From the NCBI GenBank assembly GCA_902729315.2, contig LR746265.1:9295392-9359391 (forward strand): a DNA stretch of 64,000 nucleotides, written 5' to 3'. Shown piece by piece: positions 11,646-22,919 of the stretch. The translations under genes and the position numbers were made by a program. Source of the stretch: Spirodela intermedia. Taxonomy: Eukaryota > Streptophyta > Magnoliopsida > Alismatales > Araceae. The stretch's first letter is position 1, and each line of letters opens with the position of its first letter. Under the pieces are notes generated by a model, which saw only the letters and a program-made list of their open reading frames with translations, searched no databases and was not told where the DNA came from.

Positions 11646-12334
11646 TCCATTCACCAAGACATACAGCCGCATGGCACCTCACAGCCCCCTTCTAACCCGG
11701 TTCCTTCACACCATTTCCGTCCCTGCACTCCCCTGTCTATCCACTCGCCAACTAGTGCACCCGTTTATCAACCATCCATAACCGCTTTGACCAGCGATAT
11801 GCTGGATTTTTTCTTTTAATTTTATTGTTACTGTTGGCAAGTGCCAATGTGAAAAGCTTATATACACGTGGAAGATTACAAGTATATTCAAGCCTTGTCC
11901 CGAAGTGTTGATCTACGTTATTTAATGTCTGGTGGCGGAGGATTATTGAAGAATCAAAACCGTAAATGGAGTGGGTGAATTAGAGCAACTGTCGGGGTAG
12001 TGCGGCCCTTCACAAAGGCGAGAAGGGGGGTTTGTCGCCACTTAGACCCATTTCCACATAGGATGAAGTAAATGGCTCCACCACTCAACGATACAAAACC
12101 GAGATAGCGAGAGATCGGATATTCTCAAAGAGAAGGGATTGCCTCGAATCACAAGGGCAGTCTCATATCAGAACTTAAGACACTCGAGACGCATTTTAGG
12201 TCATTAAAGGCGACTGTTCTTCTAATATCGGGTTCTTAAAAGAGGTCTCCAATCTACTGGCCACCGTGGACTGAAGTGGTCAGAGTCGGTGTACTGGATT
12301 ATATGACAAGGTCGTCGTTCGCGCGTGGGAGTGT
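11646..12334. other. Spacer DNA with a shared 190-bp block
   Basis: No gene was recognised. Bases 12,125-12,310 match the block at 22,727-22,919 next to the gypsy pol. The rest shows nothing identifiable. Confidence 0.5.
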
Positions 12335-12620
12335 GGACATTACTGGATGGGACAGTGTGTGTTTGGCTTGTGAACCTACCGAGGACCGTTTATGAATAAT
12401 TTTCTCTGAATCGTTCGGCGTAAGAAGACCCGAGTTGGGGCCGTCGAGAAATGCATGTCGACACTGGCTGAAGAGAGATTTGCGCTGTCCTACTACCGTG
12501 CGATGTGGGCGAACATAGACAGTTTTTTTAGACTGAACGAATGTGAAGGCGTGTAAGCATATGGTTTACATCGTCATTATGTTCATAATTGATTCAATTT
12601 TACAGGTATTCCCACCGATC
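12335..12620 (+). repeat. Decayed copy of TDC 3' flank, plus orientation
   Basis: Matches 7,888-8,110 just downstream of the TDC stop: GGATGGGAC, then CGTGCGATGTGGGC, a run of Ts followed by AGA, and GCATATGGTTT in the same order and spacing. No TDC coding sequence precedes it, so only the flank survives. Confidence 0.8.
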
Positions 12621-13719
12621 TCTGTCGCTCTCTATCTCTCTCTCTCTCTCTGTTTCTGTCTTATGTCTGTATTCAGACCATGTTCTGCTGTGTTTTTGTG
12701 TGGCACACACTTTCTTTCTAGTCTCTCTCTTTCGCAACCTGGCGCGCATGTATCCTATTTCTCGGGCACGCACGGGTTCTGGTCAACCTATTCCCGGAGT
12801 AGCTTTGTCTCTCTCTAAAAATTCAAGACCTTTCCGCGACCGGTTACTTTCCGAGATCGCGAGGAAATCGGAAGGAAGCAACGCCCATAGTTTAAAACTG
12901 ATACGCCCCCATGTGTTCGCGCCGCCGGGGATCTTCCGCCCTGGCGGCGGGAACGACGCGTCCTATAAATAGAGACTTGACAGTTTTTTTTTTCATGTGA
13001 ACTTGCCGACCACAATGACGGCGGCTATGTGACGAGGCTGGGGTCTACACAGCTCCGTGGCGGAAAGGACTCGCGAGGGTTGTGGAGCGGGATCACGGTC
13101 AGGGGAAAATGGGGCCAGCTGGGAAGAGATCGAAGAGAGTAGGATGGGATGATGGGGACAAAGGGTCAAAGGGAAAAGAAAAACGAAGCATCCTTCGTAG
13201 ACCTCTTCAAATGCCCTTATTATACTTACGATCTGGATTTTGTAACCCAATCAATGATACTAGGGTCGGCCTGTATATATTGCACGTGCCCTGACTGATT
13301 AACAATATTGAATGCATGTTTGAAGAGTCGTACGACTTATTTACTAAATTATGTCATCTCTACGGTCTTATCACTTGAAATATGCGGTCTTAATGGTGAA
13401 TAATGCGCAACGATGGCGCGCCGTTTTGGCATAGATGACTTCAAATACAGTTTTTGCTGAAATACTAACCCTCGTGCGTGTCTTTGTAGTAGTTCTCAAC
13501 GGTAAACCATTTGATCAAACGTATGTGAACACAATATTTTATTCTTATGCTGGGAATCATTGGACTAGATGTATGCATTTGACCGAGAACAAACTCGGCC
13601 CTAGAGAACGGCGAAGCTGACGTTCGCCGTCCCCTTAAGACCCAGACGTGTCCTCACCGTCAGGCGTGGCCTGTCATGTTCGATAAACATCGCCGCCAGC
13701 TAGCACAAGAAGAGAAAGA
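12621..13719. other. Spacer DNA without recognised features
   Basis: A short CT tract near 12,640 and mixed-composition sequence. No credible gene or mobile element was seen. Small open frames here lack recognisable domains. Confidence 0.4.
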
Positions 13720-14085
13720 AGATGGTGAGAGGGATAATCCAACACTGCGATTCCCCCACACCGAACCTTTCAACTTTGTACGGCAACTACCCCCACTCCT
13801 CGCTCACCCGACTTCACCGACTGAGTCGCTGATGTATTTGTGAAATTCCAACTCGCCGTTCTGCTAAGATAACCTCACCAGCGGACTTTTGCCTACAGAA
13901 AATGGTTTTCCTGATGAGGCTCTCATTGCTGGTGTGCCTGATTGCGCAAACAAATCGGGACACTGTCGATAATGGTTTGGAGGTATCATTCTAAGAGCCT
14001 TTTGAGATGAATCACTTTTCTCGTTTGGGTGCACAAAGTAGAAAGTACCTATAACTCTCTCCCACTCAACACACACACACGCGCA
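13720..14085 (-). repeat. Decayed copy of TDC 3' flank, minus orientation
   Basis: Matches 17,080-17,400, the downstream flank of TDC copy 2, in the same orientation. Shared points include ACCGAA(C/G)CTTCAAACTTT-like sequence, ACCCGA and TTTGGGTGCACAA just before the CA tract. Together with 12,335-12,620 it forms a head-on pair of old flanks in the middle of the spacer. Confidence 0.8.
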
Positions 14086-14250
14086 CACACACACACACAT
14101 ACGCATACACGCACACACGCGCGGACACACATACATACACACACACGCACACACACGCACACACACACACGCACACACACACGCACACGCACGCACACAC
14201 ACACACAGACACACACACAGACACACACGCACACATGCACACACACTGTC
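14070..14250. repeat. CA/CG-interrupted microsatellite
   Basis: About 180 bp of (CA)n with CG, AT and GA interruptions. It stands where the intact TDC flank has only a short CA run (17,396-17,417), so it is an expansion of an ancestral tract. The copy at 36,102-36,282 has the same length and interruptions. Cys/Val- or Thr/His-rich open frames over it are artefacts. Confidence 0.9.
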
Positions 14251-15364
14251 CGTCTTCGTGCATGCATTTCGTGAAAGCGTACGATTTAATTTAGATTCCA
14301 TAGTTCTCCAGGGATGGAAAGAATGTGTCTTGTACTTTCTTAAGCTCATGGGGGGAGTTTGGGATGAGCTATCCTTACTAGGGCAAGGGGGTAACAAGCT
14401 TCTTGTTCCCTTCATGCGAAGTATCCTTCCTCTACAGTTATTGTCATGCAGGGTTCTGCACTTCTGTAACTCTCTCTCGTTCCGTATCTCCGATGTTTAC
14501 TGTTGGCTGGTGAAGTCCTTTAGCTCATCTTATGTGCAGATCGGTCGAATTGTCAACCCCTCCTCATCTCCACTTCCTTTGTAAATGACAGAACTGCTAT
14601 ATTCGAGATGGGTGTGTTGAAATTAATCTCAATTTGGATAATTACACATGAATTATATATTATAAGGTTATCATTGAATTAATCTCATTTAAGTGATTCA
14701 CAGAGGTTTAAGTACTTGATATGACGGCATCTTTCATAAGTATAAGCATACATATAAATATATGTAGAGATCAGATCTTATTCTAATTTTATGATGGGTA
14801 AATTGAAAAAGTATATCAAAACATAAAGCACCTCTTATCTATAAATAAGGGGTCAGGGTCCTTGGAGCATCTCATCTTTCTTTGAGGAAGTAATTAGATA
14901 ATTCCTTTGCGTTAGTCCAAAAGGCCAACCTAATTCTTGAGGTTCTATAGATTGATGTATGATTTCTAATCCATTCCCATTTAATTTTATCATTCTCCAT
15001 TATCTCAACACTAGATCCTTCATTTCCAATAAGGTGAACTACTTATTTTAGTCTTCAATAATCCTCAACCACCTACAGCTAGTTAAGGTAGATCAGTTCA
15101 CTAGAGAAGTCAGAAATATACCACTTACCTTCAACTTGGATATTAACTTTTGACATGAGCACTTCCTTATAGTAAAAGTAATATTTTAAAAAAAACCCAG
15201 CATCGCTCTTTTCTAGGTCAAAGTAGCTATCGACAGTTGAAAAATGCGAACGCGGAGTTGGTGCGTAGATAGGAAGCCACATTAAGGGACGGAGTGGTGG
15301 GAAGGAAAATGGTTAGGAAGGAAAAACGATGTGCCATGTGGCGATATGCGCTGCAGAATGGAAT
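14251..15364. other. AT-rich spacer DNA, nothing recognised
   Basis: No gene, RNA or element could be identified. Composition shifts to AT-rich at about 14,600. Confidence 0.4.
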
Positions 15365-15906
15365 TGCTGGCTTCTACTCTTGACCTTCAAAGTACAAGCC
15401 ACTACAGAAAATCATTGGTTCCGATCTGATTTGATACCTGGACATGATTTCCAAACCCAGACTCACTGAAAACCCGGCCCTTACGGCTTATCCCAAGATC
15501 CAATCCAACATTGACAGCGGAGAGTCAGGCCACAGGGCCGAGAAGTGTAGGTAAGGTTAGCTTTGGTAGGGGCTGATAAAAGAATGAAGGACGACGTGAT
15601 TCCGATGTAATTAACTTCATTTGTAACTCGTTTTACTTGAACGGTGAAAGAACTGGAGAGTGCATGGTGGTTTAGACAGAACTCTTCCCTGGTTTCCTCA
15701 GGGTTGCAGGAATGTTTGTCACCTTTTCCGGAATTACGGTCGACGATTTTGTTCCCTCAATACCGCGGCGCACGAAGTCGCGCTCCGGTCCATAAGGAAA
15801 AATAATAATAACAAAAATATCATCCACCACTCGCAGGATGCCTCTGCCTGTACTTCTTTCGGTATACATATCGAGCAATCTCTCTCTCTCGCTCTCTCTC
15901 TCTCTC

Positions 15907-15948
<42 letters not shown>

Positions 15949-16972
15949 CTCGCTCTCGCTCTCGCTCTCCTCTCCCAGTTGACCCTAGGCATCAGTTCGC
16001 ACAAACCGTCAGAGTGATTCGTCTGGTGTATGCTACCGAAAGGGTGTATACCGGCGTGAAGTCAAGCTGATTATATCAGAATTGGTACAAACTCAAGTGT
16101 CTATTAAACGACCAACATTTGCTAAGAAAATTGATAAATTATTTTTTCGTGTACAATCAAAAGGTACATTAAGACTGGAAAAAACTGTTTTCTGACACTT
16201 GTTATAGGATATTTTTAAAATTACGAGAAAGCTTCCGTGAGTTTCTCGTATAGATCAATCAATTTTTCTTAATATGCCGACCATCTACTGGGCAAACTCT
16301 GAAACCCACATCAGCAAATGATATAGACCAGGCAAATGAAAACCTCCATCTGAACCATGATATGTTAGCAAGGCAAATGAAAGGTAGCATAGCATGATAA
16401 ATCTACCCACCGCCGATCATTCTGTACAACGCTCACCCTACCTCCAGACGCCCCTCGCGTTTCCCCCCCACGCCCTCCCCCTCTACTTTCCTAAGCCTTT
16501 TTGGATTGTCTGGTTTAGCATTTGCGTGAAAAATATCTGATGACTTCAGCAGCGCTCGAATAATATGGGAGCCCTAAGGTTTATCAAAAGACAAAACTGA
16601 TCCTTCGTTGATGTCGCCTTCCTGTCTCCGCGTGCCCAGTCAATGGCTGCCGTCTTCATTATTACGCGTGTGGCTTCATGAGAACCTTCAGAACCGAGAC
16701 GACAGTAACGCCGCCGCCACGAGGTCTCGCAGCCGCGGCAGGTGGGTAAATGTTTGCTTATGACAATGGCCCGCGCTTCTTGGACTGGGAAACAACAATT
16801 TGAGTACAAAACGACTTCCAAAACTTGGCTTCTCTGGTCTCCGTTCCCGCGCACGAGATCGGAACTAAAATATCCGTTTTTCTCGTCCAATACATGCATA
16901 AATATCTACACACCCACGCTTACCTGTGCCCTCCCTTTCAACAAAGTTGCAACTCGTTATCTCTCTCTCTCT
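15365..16972 (-). repeat. Right arm of decayed inverted repeat inside spacer A
   Basis: Diverged reverse complement of 10,590-11,645. It directly abuts the young arm at 16,973, whereas on the left about 2 kb of extra DNA (8,569-10,590) separates the two. A CT/CGCT microsatellite sits at 15,880-15,970. Confidence 0.8.
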
Positions 16973-17371
16973 CAACGACGAAGTTGGCGCTCATCGTCCG
17001 CCCAACACGCAGGCGAGCCCCCACTTCCAGGCCTCCTCAACGACGTTAAATAGACTTGTCCTCCAGATGGGACAACTGCACGAAGAACATGATGAAAGAA
17101 ATGATCCAGAACAGCAATTCTCCAGCACCGAAGCTTCAAACTTTCTACGGGAATTACCCTGACTCCAGCCACCCCATTTGCATCGAGGTCACCCGATTAC
17201 GCCGACTGATCCGAAGAGCATTTGTAAAGTGCAAATCGTCCATTTTGTTAACACACCATTGTAGCGTTTCCGTTCAGGAAATGGCTTTTCTCGTGATCCT
17301 CCCCTTTCAGAGGAATCAGTTTTCTGATTTGGGTGCACAAGTAAGAATCACCTGCAAGTCCGTTTTTCCCG

Positions 17372-17414
<43 letters not shown>

Positions 17415-17702
17415 CTATCCGGTACATGCAAGGGGAAAAACAGTATTGAATTGAAGATTATCCGGTAATTATGGTCAAAACCATATGCTCATACGCCTTT
17501 ACACCCGTTGAATCTAAAAAAATGTGTGTACGTCTGCCCACATCGCACAGTAGTACGACAGCGGAGATCTCTCCTCAGGCAGCGTCCACATGGATTTTTA
17601 TCGATCCTTGAGGTCGACTCATTGCAAGCCTTTGGCGACGGTCCCATCCAGGGTTTTGCAAGGTCGAACCGTGGATAAAAACTCGGCCGTAACCACGCGT
17701 GA

Positions 17703-19358
17703 TCACCGGGCTGCTTCCCAGGCGGCGTCGGCTTTTGCCCGGAAGAGCTCCCAGGCCGCCTTGACGTGCCGCTCCTCGGTCAGCGTGGTGCCCACCGCGA
17801 AGCGGATGACGTAGATCCCGCCGATGACCGTATGAGTGGCGTAGATCCCGCCGCTGTTGTTCACCTCCTCCAGCAGCCTTCGGTTCGCTGCGTCCGCCTC
17901 CGCCTCGCCGTCCGCACCGGCGCGGCGCGGCCGCATGCGGAAGCAGACGAGAGCGAACCGCCGCGGGACGACGACCTCGAACCGGGTGTCGGCGGCGACC
18001 ATCTCCTCGAAGCCCCGGGCCATCCGGACGTCGCTCCGGATGTGCGACTGCAGGTTCGCGGTGCCGTAGCACCTCATCACCATGAACAGCTTCAGTGCTC
18101 TGAACCGCCGGCCGGTGCCGATCTGTTGGCAGAAGAAAAGAGGTCAGACTTTAGATGTGAGCTGCGTTGGAAGGGGAGATACGGAGATTTGAATCGGGAA
18201 TCGATGGGAATTCCCGCAGAACACGGAGTTTTTCGCTGTTGGAGAGCGGTGAGGGAAGGAAGAGGGCCGTACCTGCCAGTCCTTGTAGTCGACGACGAGC
18301 CCGGACTCGGTGGCGCGGTTCTTGAGGTACTCGGGATCCGTGGAGAGCGAGGTGGTGAGCCGGGCGCGGTCCCGCACCCAGAGGCAGCAGCAGTCGAGCC
18401 CCGTGAGCAGCCACTTGTGGGGGCTCATGCTGATGGAGTCGACCCGGTCGACCCCGTCCAGATGGTGGCGGAACTCGGGGCAGACGCAGGCGCTGCCCGC
18501 GTACGCCGCGTCGACGTGCACCCAGGCGCCGAAGCGGCCGGCCACCTCGGCCAGCTGCGCCACCGGGTCGACGGCGGTGGAGGAGGTGGTGCCGACCGTG
18601 GCGCACACGTAGGCGGGGAGCAGGCCGGCCGCCGCGTCAGCCTCCATGGCGGCCCGCAGCGAGTCGGGTCGAAGCGAGAACAAGTCTTCCCGGGCCGTGG
18701 GAATGATCCGGATGTTGGCGGGTGCGATGCCGGCGATCTTGCAGGCCTTGGCGAAGGTGGAGTGGGTCTGGTCGGAGGCGTAGACCACGAGCTTGTCGGC
18801 GCCGTCGTGGCCGGCGCGCTCCAGCACCATCTTCCGGGCCGCCACCAGGGTGCACAGCACGGCCTCGCTGGTGGTGGCCTGGAGCACCCCGCCGCCGCCG
18901 GCGGAGAAGAGGAAGCCCTTGGGGAGTCGGATCAGCTGGGCCAGCCAGTCCAACGTGAGGCTCTCCAGCTCGGTGACGGCGGGCGAGGAGAGCCAGTTGA
19001 AGGCCACGGGGTTGAGGGCGGAGGCCAGCAGGTCGCCGCACAGGGCGGCGGACGACAGCGTGGCGGGGAAGTAGGCGAAGAAGTTGGGGTTGGTCCAGTG
19101 GGTCATGCCGGGGAGGACGGTGGCCTGGACCTCGCTCAGCACTTTGGCGAACGGCATGGGCTGGGCGGAGGGGGTCTCGGGGAGGAGACGGCGGAGATAC
19201 CCGGGCTCCACCTGGGGGACGACGGGGTGGCTCTCGATGCCCTTGTAGTACTCGCAGATGAATTCGACGGTCTGATGGGCCTGCTGCCGGAAATCGTCGA
19301 TATCCAGAGGGCTGAACCCTCTGGGAGACGCGATGCAGTTAGCGTCGAGGCTTCCCAT
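17703..19358 (-). CDS. TDC: Tryptophan decarboxylase, copy 2 (exons 19358-18273 and 18122-17703)
   Basis: Encodes the same 501-residue protein as copy 1, with K315, H199, Y344 and G366. The intron is 150 bp (18,123-18,272) and matches copies 3 and 4 rather than copy 1. It converges tail to tail with copy 1 across the spacer and shares with it the upstream DNA out to the window limit, so these two should have the same long promoter. The 565-codon antisense frame over this gene is a shadow of its GC-rich codons. Confidence 0.93.
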
Positions 19359-19756
19359 CTCTACTCCTCACGGGAGGGAGAGCCCCTGGACAACTGTCTG
19401 GGAAATGGTGTGGGAGAGACAGAGAGGTATAGAGCGACCAGGGATGGAACGCTGGGGTTGTGACTTCAGCGCTGGACGAAGGCTGCCCTAAATAGGGAGA
19501 ATCGTGTAGAAGACTCAGTATCGACGAAACAGCAAGGTTTGACTCGGAACACAGGAGGTGCCGGACTCTTTCTTGGTTGTTAGCAGCCGCCAAGACTCGT
19601 CTGCATGGTAGGATGGTAGGTGTCGACGGCTTATTTTTTTCCTTATCAATAGACCTATTTGCGCCAGGCAGCTTCCTATGGCGGCGTCACATGAAGACCG
19701 GGTGGTTGGTGACCGGAAGCGCCGGCTTCACCTGGCCCTCTGGCGTGCTGATTGGC
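19359..19756 (-). promoter_or_regulatory. TDC copy 2 proximal promoter
   Basis: Mirror of 5,786-6,183, with the TATA-like CTATTTAG on the minus strand at 19,488-19,495. Beyond 19,756 it continues into the same upstream DNA as copy 1, differing at one base near 19,778. Confidence 0.5.
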
Positions 19757-20912
19757 GTCGTTGAACGGGTAGCCGGATGGCGGGCGGAGACTTTCCGTTG
19801 GAAAATATCGCTTTTCGGATGCATCATCGCCACTGCTTTTTGTTGTTAATTCTTAAAAGGACTGAGAAGAATGAAGTCAATGAGTGATGGATGATTTCTT
19901 AATTGATGATTTTCGAGTTTAGTACTTATAATTGCACGTTGAGAAAGTGACACGCGGAAACACCAATGTCGTTCGCTAGAGAAGTATTTTCTCCACGGAA
20001 GAGTCACTGAGAGAAAACCTTCTGTACGTAATTTTATGTCGACATCTCGGAATCATTTCTCAAAAATTGACTCGTTAAGCCCCGGTTTTATCGACTCCGT
20101 TCTGTTATATCCCGGTGCCCATCTACTGTCATGTCCCACGAATGCATTACAATTTTTCTAGAACCGACCCGCCGAGAAAACGGGTAGTTGAGATGAAGAC
20201 CAATCAAGCGCGAGAGACAGAAGAGAGAGACAGAGAGAGTTGGAGACTACGCAAAAGGTCTTCAAGAACTTTTTCAACTCTTTTAAAATTTAACAAAGAG
20301 ATAAAAATAATTACAATTGACAAAAAAAAATAATTCTAATTTATACAAGTAAATTTGTCAAAGCTGATAATTTTAAAATTAAATGACTTCAATATAATGT
20401 GAACCATCTCAGTCAATTCCTTTAAGGCTCAACTAAGCTGATAAAGATACATTTCTTTATGCGCATTTTTCTCATTGGGTTTATAAACATACTCTTTTTG
20501 CCTAGGTGCACTTGATAGCTCTGCACATGATAACTAGATTGTAATCATGCTATCATAGTATAATGATCATCCTATTAAAACGGAAATATCTATTAATTAT
20601 ATTTATCCATCATAGTGTGTAAATATCTTGGTTAAAAGGTGCCCCTTGAACTTTGCTGTTAACTCATTAGGTTGCAGTTTCTTTTCAAATGACTGTTTAC
20701 TTCAATTAGATAATTTAAGTGTTAATATACCATTTCTAATCTACTAATAGAAATCATGAAATCTACTTCACTCTTAAATACTTTTTCCCATTGCATAGAT
20801 CTGAGTAAAATCATTTGAACAAACTTCGGCAATAGATACAAAAACATTAGGAGAGGGAGAGGAATATGCTAGTGATCATATGTGAGAAAATATGGAGACA
20901 AGAGGGGAGAGG

Positions 20913-20943
<31 letters not shown>

Positions 20944-20999
20944 CATATCAACGTTGTTACTATATCTTGTTCGAATGGATGTAGAGAAAAAGGGAAGAT
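19757..20999. other. AT-rich region upstream of TDC copy 2
   Basis: Mirror of 4,543-5,785. Bases 20,025-20,237 have a decayed relative at 42,250-42,437 in the same orientation. No gene was seen. The (GA)n tract near 20,916-20,943 has the same length as its mirror. Confidence 0.6.
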
Positions 21000-22620
21000 T
21001 GATGTGACTTAGTCGTCGTATATTAAATCCCGTAAATTTAAAATTTATAAAACTAGAAAATACGAATTTTTAGATATTTAGAAGTGTTTATGAACAAATA
21101 TATCAATTATAACTCAATAAAACTTTCAAAAATAGTGATAATTTTTCAAGTCAATCACAAAGATGTAATATAGTATTTGGTAATTATTCAGAATTTTCCT
21201 CAAAGAATACTATTTTCTATGAATTTTATACTAAGAAATGAAAAATAAATATATTTAAAATTCACGAAAAAGGGAAATAAGGCTGCATACGTTAGGATGA
21301 CATCAGCGCCCGGCGAATGTGAATCAGATGAAAACAGAGTTTCACTTGACGATTCTTATATAAACGATTACAGACAATTTAATTGATCAAATTAAGATTT
21401 GTAAAAGTCAGAAGAATCGTAATTCAATGAAGTATATCTTGATAAATTTAAATCACACAAATTATCACTAAATGAAGTGAAAAGTAAGTTGAAAGCAGGA
21501 AATAGAGTTCTGACGTCAAGACGGCGATGCGTCGACGATGCATCGGAATCCTGAGTGTTTAGGAGGGTCGTTGTGTAGTGTCCACAGCCTCGAAGGCTCT
21601 CCTTGGACAAAGATGACATGGACAATATGTAGATCTCCTTGCGAAGTCTAGAGATCAATGAAATGGGTCATCAAATCGTTTCCGACGACTGTCACCTGAC
21701 GGAGCAGAAAAATGACGACTTTGCGGCTTTTCGGTGGTTGTCACCCGATGAAGAGGAGCTGGATGGAGGTGGGGCACGTGTTAGGGAGCTTCATCCTCAG
21801 GTCCGCATAGCAAGAGGAGGCTCTTTATCGCATTCAGTACACTCTGAGGAGGTGGCGACTCGTCTCCCGGCAGATCGTCCTCTTCCCGACAACGGCTTGT
21901 TCGTCGATCAATCAGAGATGCCTTACTCAATGGATTCGCGATCCTTTTATCACGAATCGTTCAACAATTTTAGTAACAGTGCTCCACGAATTGTGTTGAC
22001 GAGATTTTCGCCGATGATCTAGTGATTCTAGTTGCTTAATCCTTTACCAGCGATCTGTAGGAGAGTTGCGATAATCAGATAAAAAATATGAGTTTTGGCT
22101 TTGGGAGGATTCGAACCTGCACCGGTTGCCCGCCCTTTCTAGGGAAAGTGTGATGCGTGTTTAGTCCCACATCGGTTGTGCGCCAAAGTTTATGGTGAAT
22201 ATATAGTAATATTATATTTCCGATCAAGTCCCTTTCTCGTGTGTGTACGACCACTCCTTGCCCCATAGCCGGCTGGCCACCAGTGATGTGGAAGGAGAGT
22301 GGTGCACATGTGTCCTTATTGGTCCTAGCCACTCGAGCCCCGACTGTACTTCTGACCCGCTTGCGAGCCCGGCTGGCTGGTAGGTCCCCATTCATTTTGT
22401 TTTATTTTTATTTTTATTTTTATTTCTTCATTTATCTCAAAAGTAAGATTATAAAAATCATATACATTTATATAAAATCACATAATTACCTAAAAATTTA
22501 CATTAATCAACTGAAAACCACTTTTCACACTTTAACACAAATATAAGTCTATTTATCATGAGTTAAAGCTAAAACTATATTATTTACTAATTATTAACTC
22601 ATAATTATGAAGACTTATAC
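21000..22620 (-). mobile_element. Solo LTR, gypsy family S (copy S1')
   Basis: Mirror copy of the LTR at 2,922-4,542, from TGATGTGACTTAGTCG to GAAGACTTATA at the plus-strand ends. The mirrored antisense 127-codon frame is at 21,639-22,022 on the plus strand. Confidence 0.75.
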
Positions 22621-22726
22621 TAAGGATAGAGAGATGACATATACTAACTACTTGGTATTGTGTGCACATGGATGCAAAGACCCAATGTAGAGATATACAT
22701 ATAGATAGAAAGAGAAGGGATATTAG

Positions 22727-22919
22727 ATGTTCTCACATATAAAAGATTGCCTCCAATCACAAAGGCAGTGTCCTACTAGAACTTCGAGACACTCAAGATG
22801 CATTTAGGTCACTAAATATGACTTTTCTTCTAATATCGGGTTCTTAAAAGAGGTCTTCAAGCTACTTGCCACCATCGACTACAGTTTCTAGAATTAGTAA
22901 GGTCATATAATCAAGACAG
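22727..22919. repeat. Block shared with spacer at 12,125-12,310
   Basis: Non-coding similarity of about 190 bp, including GATTGCCTC, AATCACAA and TCTAATATCGGGTTCTTAAA. It borders the 5' end of the gypsy pol remnant. Confidence 0.6.

Larger units (their letters stand above)
5786..19756 (+). repeat. 13.97-kb direct duplication, unit A
   Basis: The unit holds TDC copy 1, an 8.4-kb spacer and TDC copy 2. It recurs at 27,817-41,789 with an offset of 22,031 bp before the TDC copy-1 intron and 22,032 bp after it, so there is essentially one indel over 14 kb. All reading frames in the spacer, including those through long CA and CT tracts, are identical between units. The left limit is the GCCAATCAGC at 5,786; the right limit is the mirrored sequence. 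Confidence 0.95.

Noticed and set aside
14100-14220. CRISPR-like array of regularly repeated units
   Set aside because: A dinucleotide tract in plant DNA, with no spacers or repeat units of the right size.
14029-14415. Cys/Val-rich and Thr/His-rich open frames over the CA tract
   Set aside because: They are direct translations of a microsatellite.
15672-16070. Arg/Glu- and Ser/Leu-rich frames over the CT tract
   Set aside because: Microsatellite translation, no domain.
17766-19463. 565-codon frame antisense to TDC copies (also 28110-29807 and 39798-41495; 431 codons at 6079-7374)
   Set aside because: It spans both TDC exons and the intron on the opposite strand, is dominated by Gly/Ala/Arg/Val, matches no known protein and follows from GC-rich third positions. 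The one-base deletion in copy 1 breaks it without harm.
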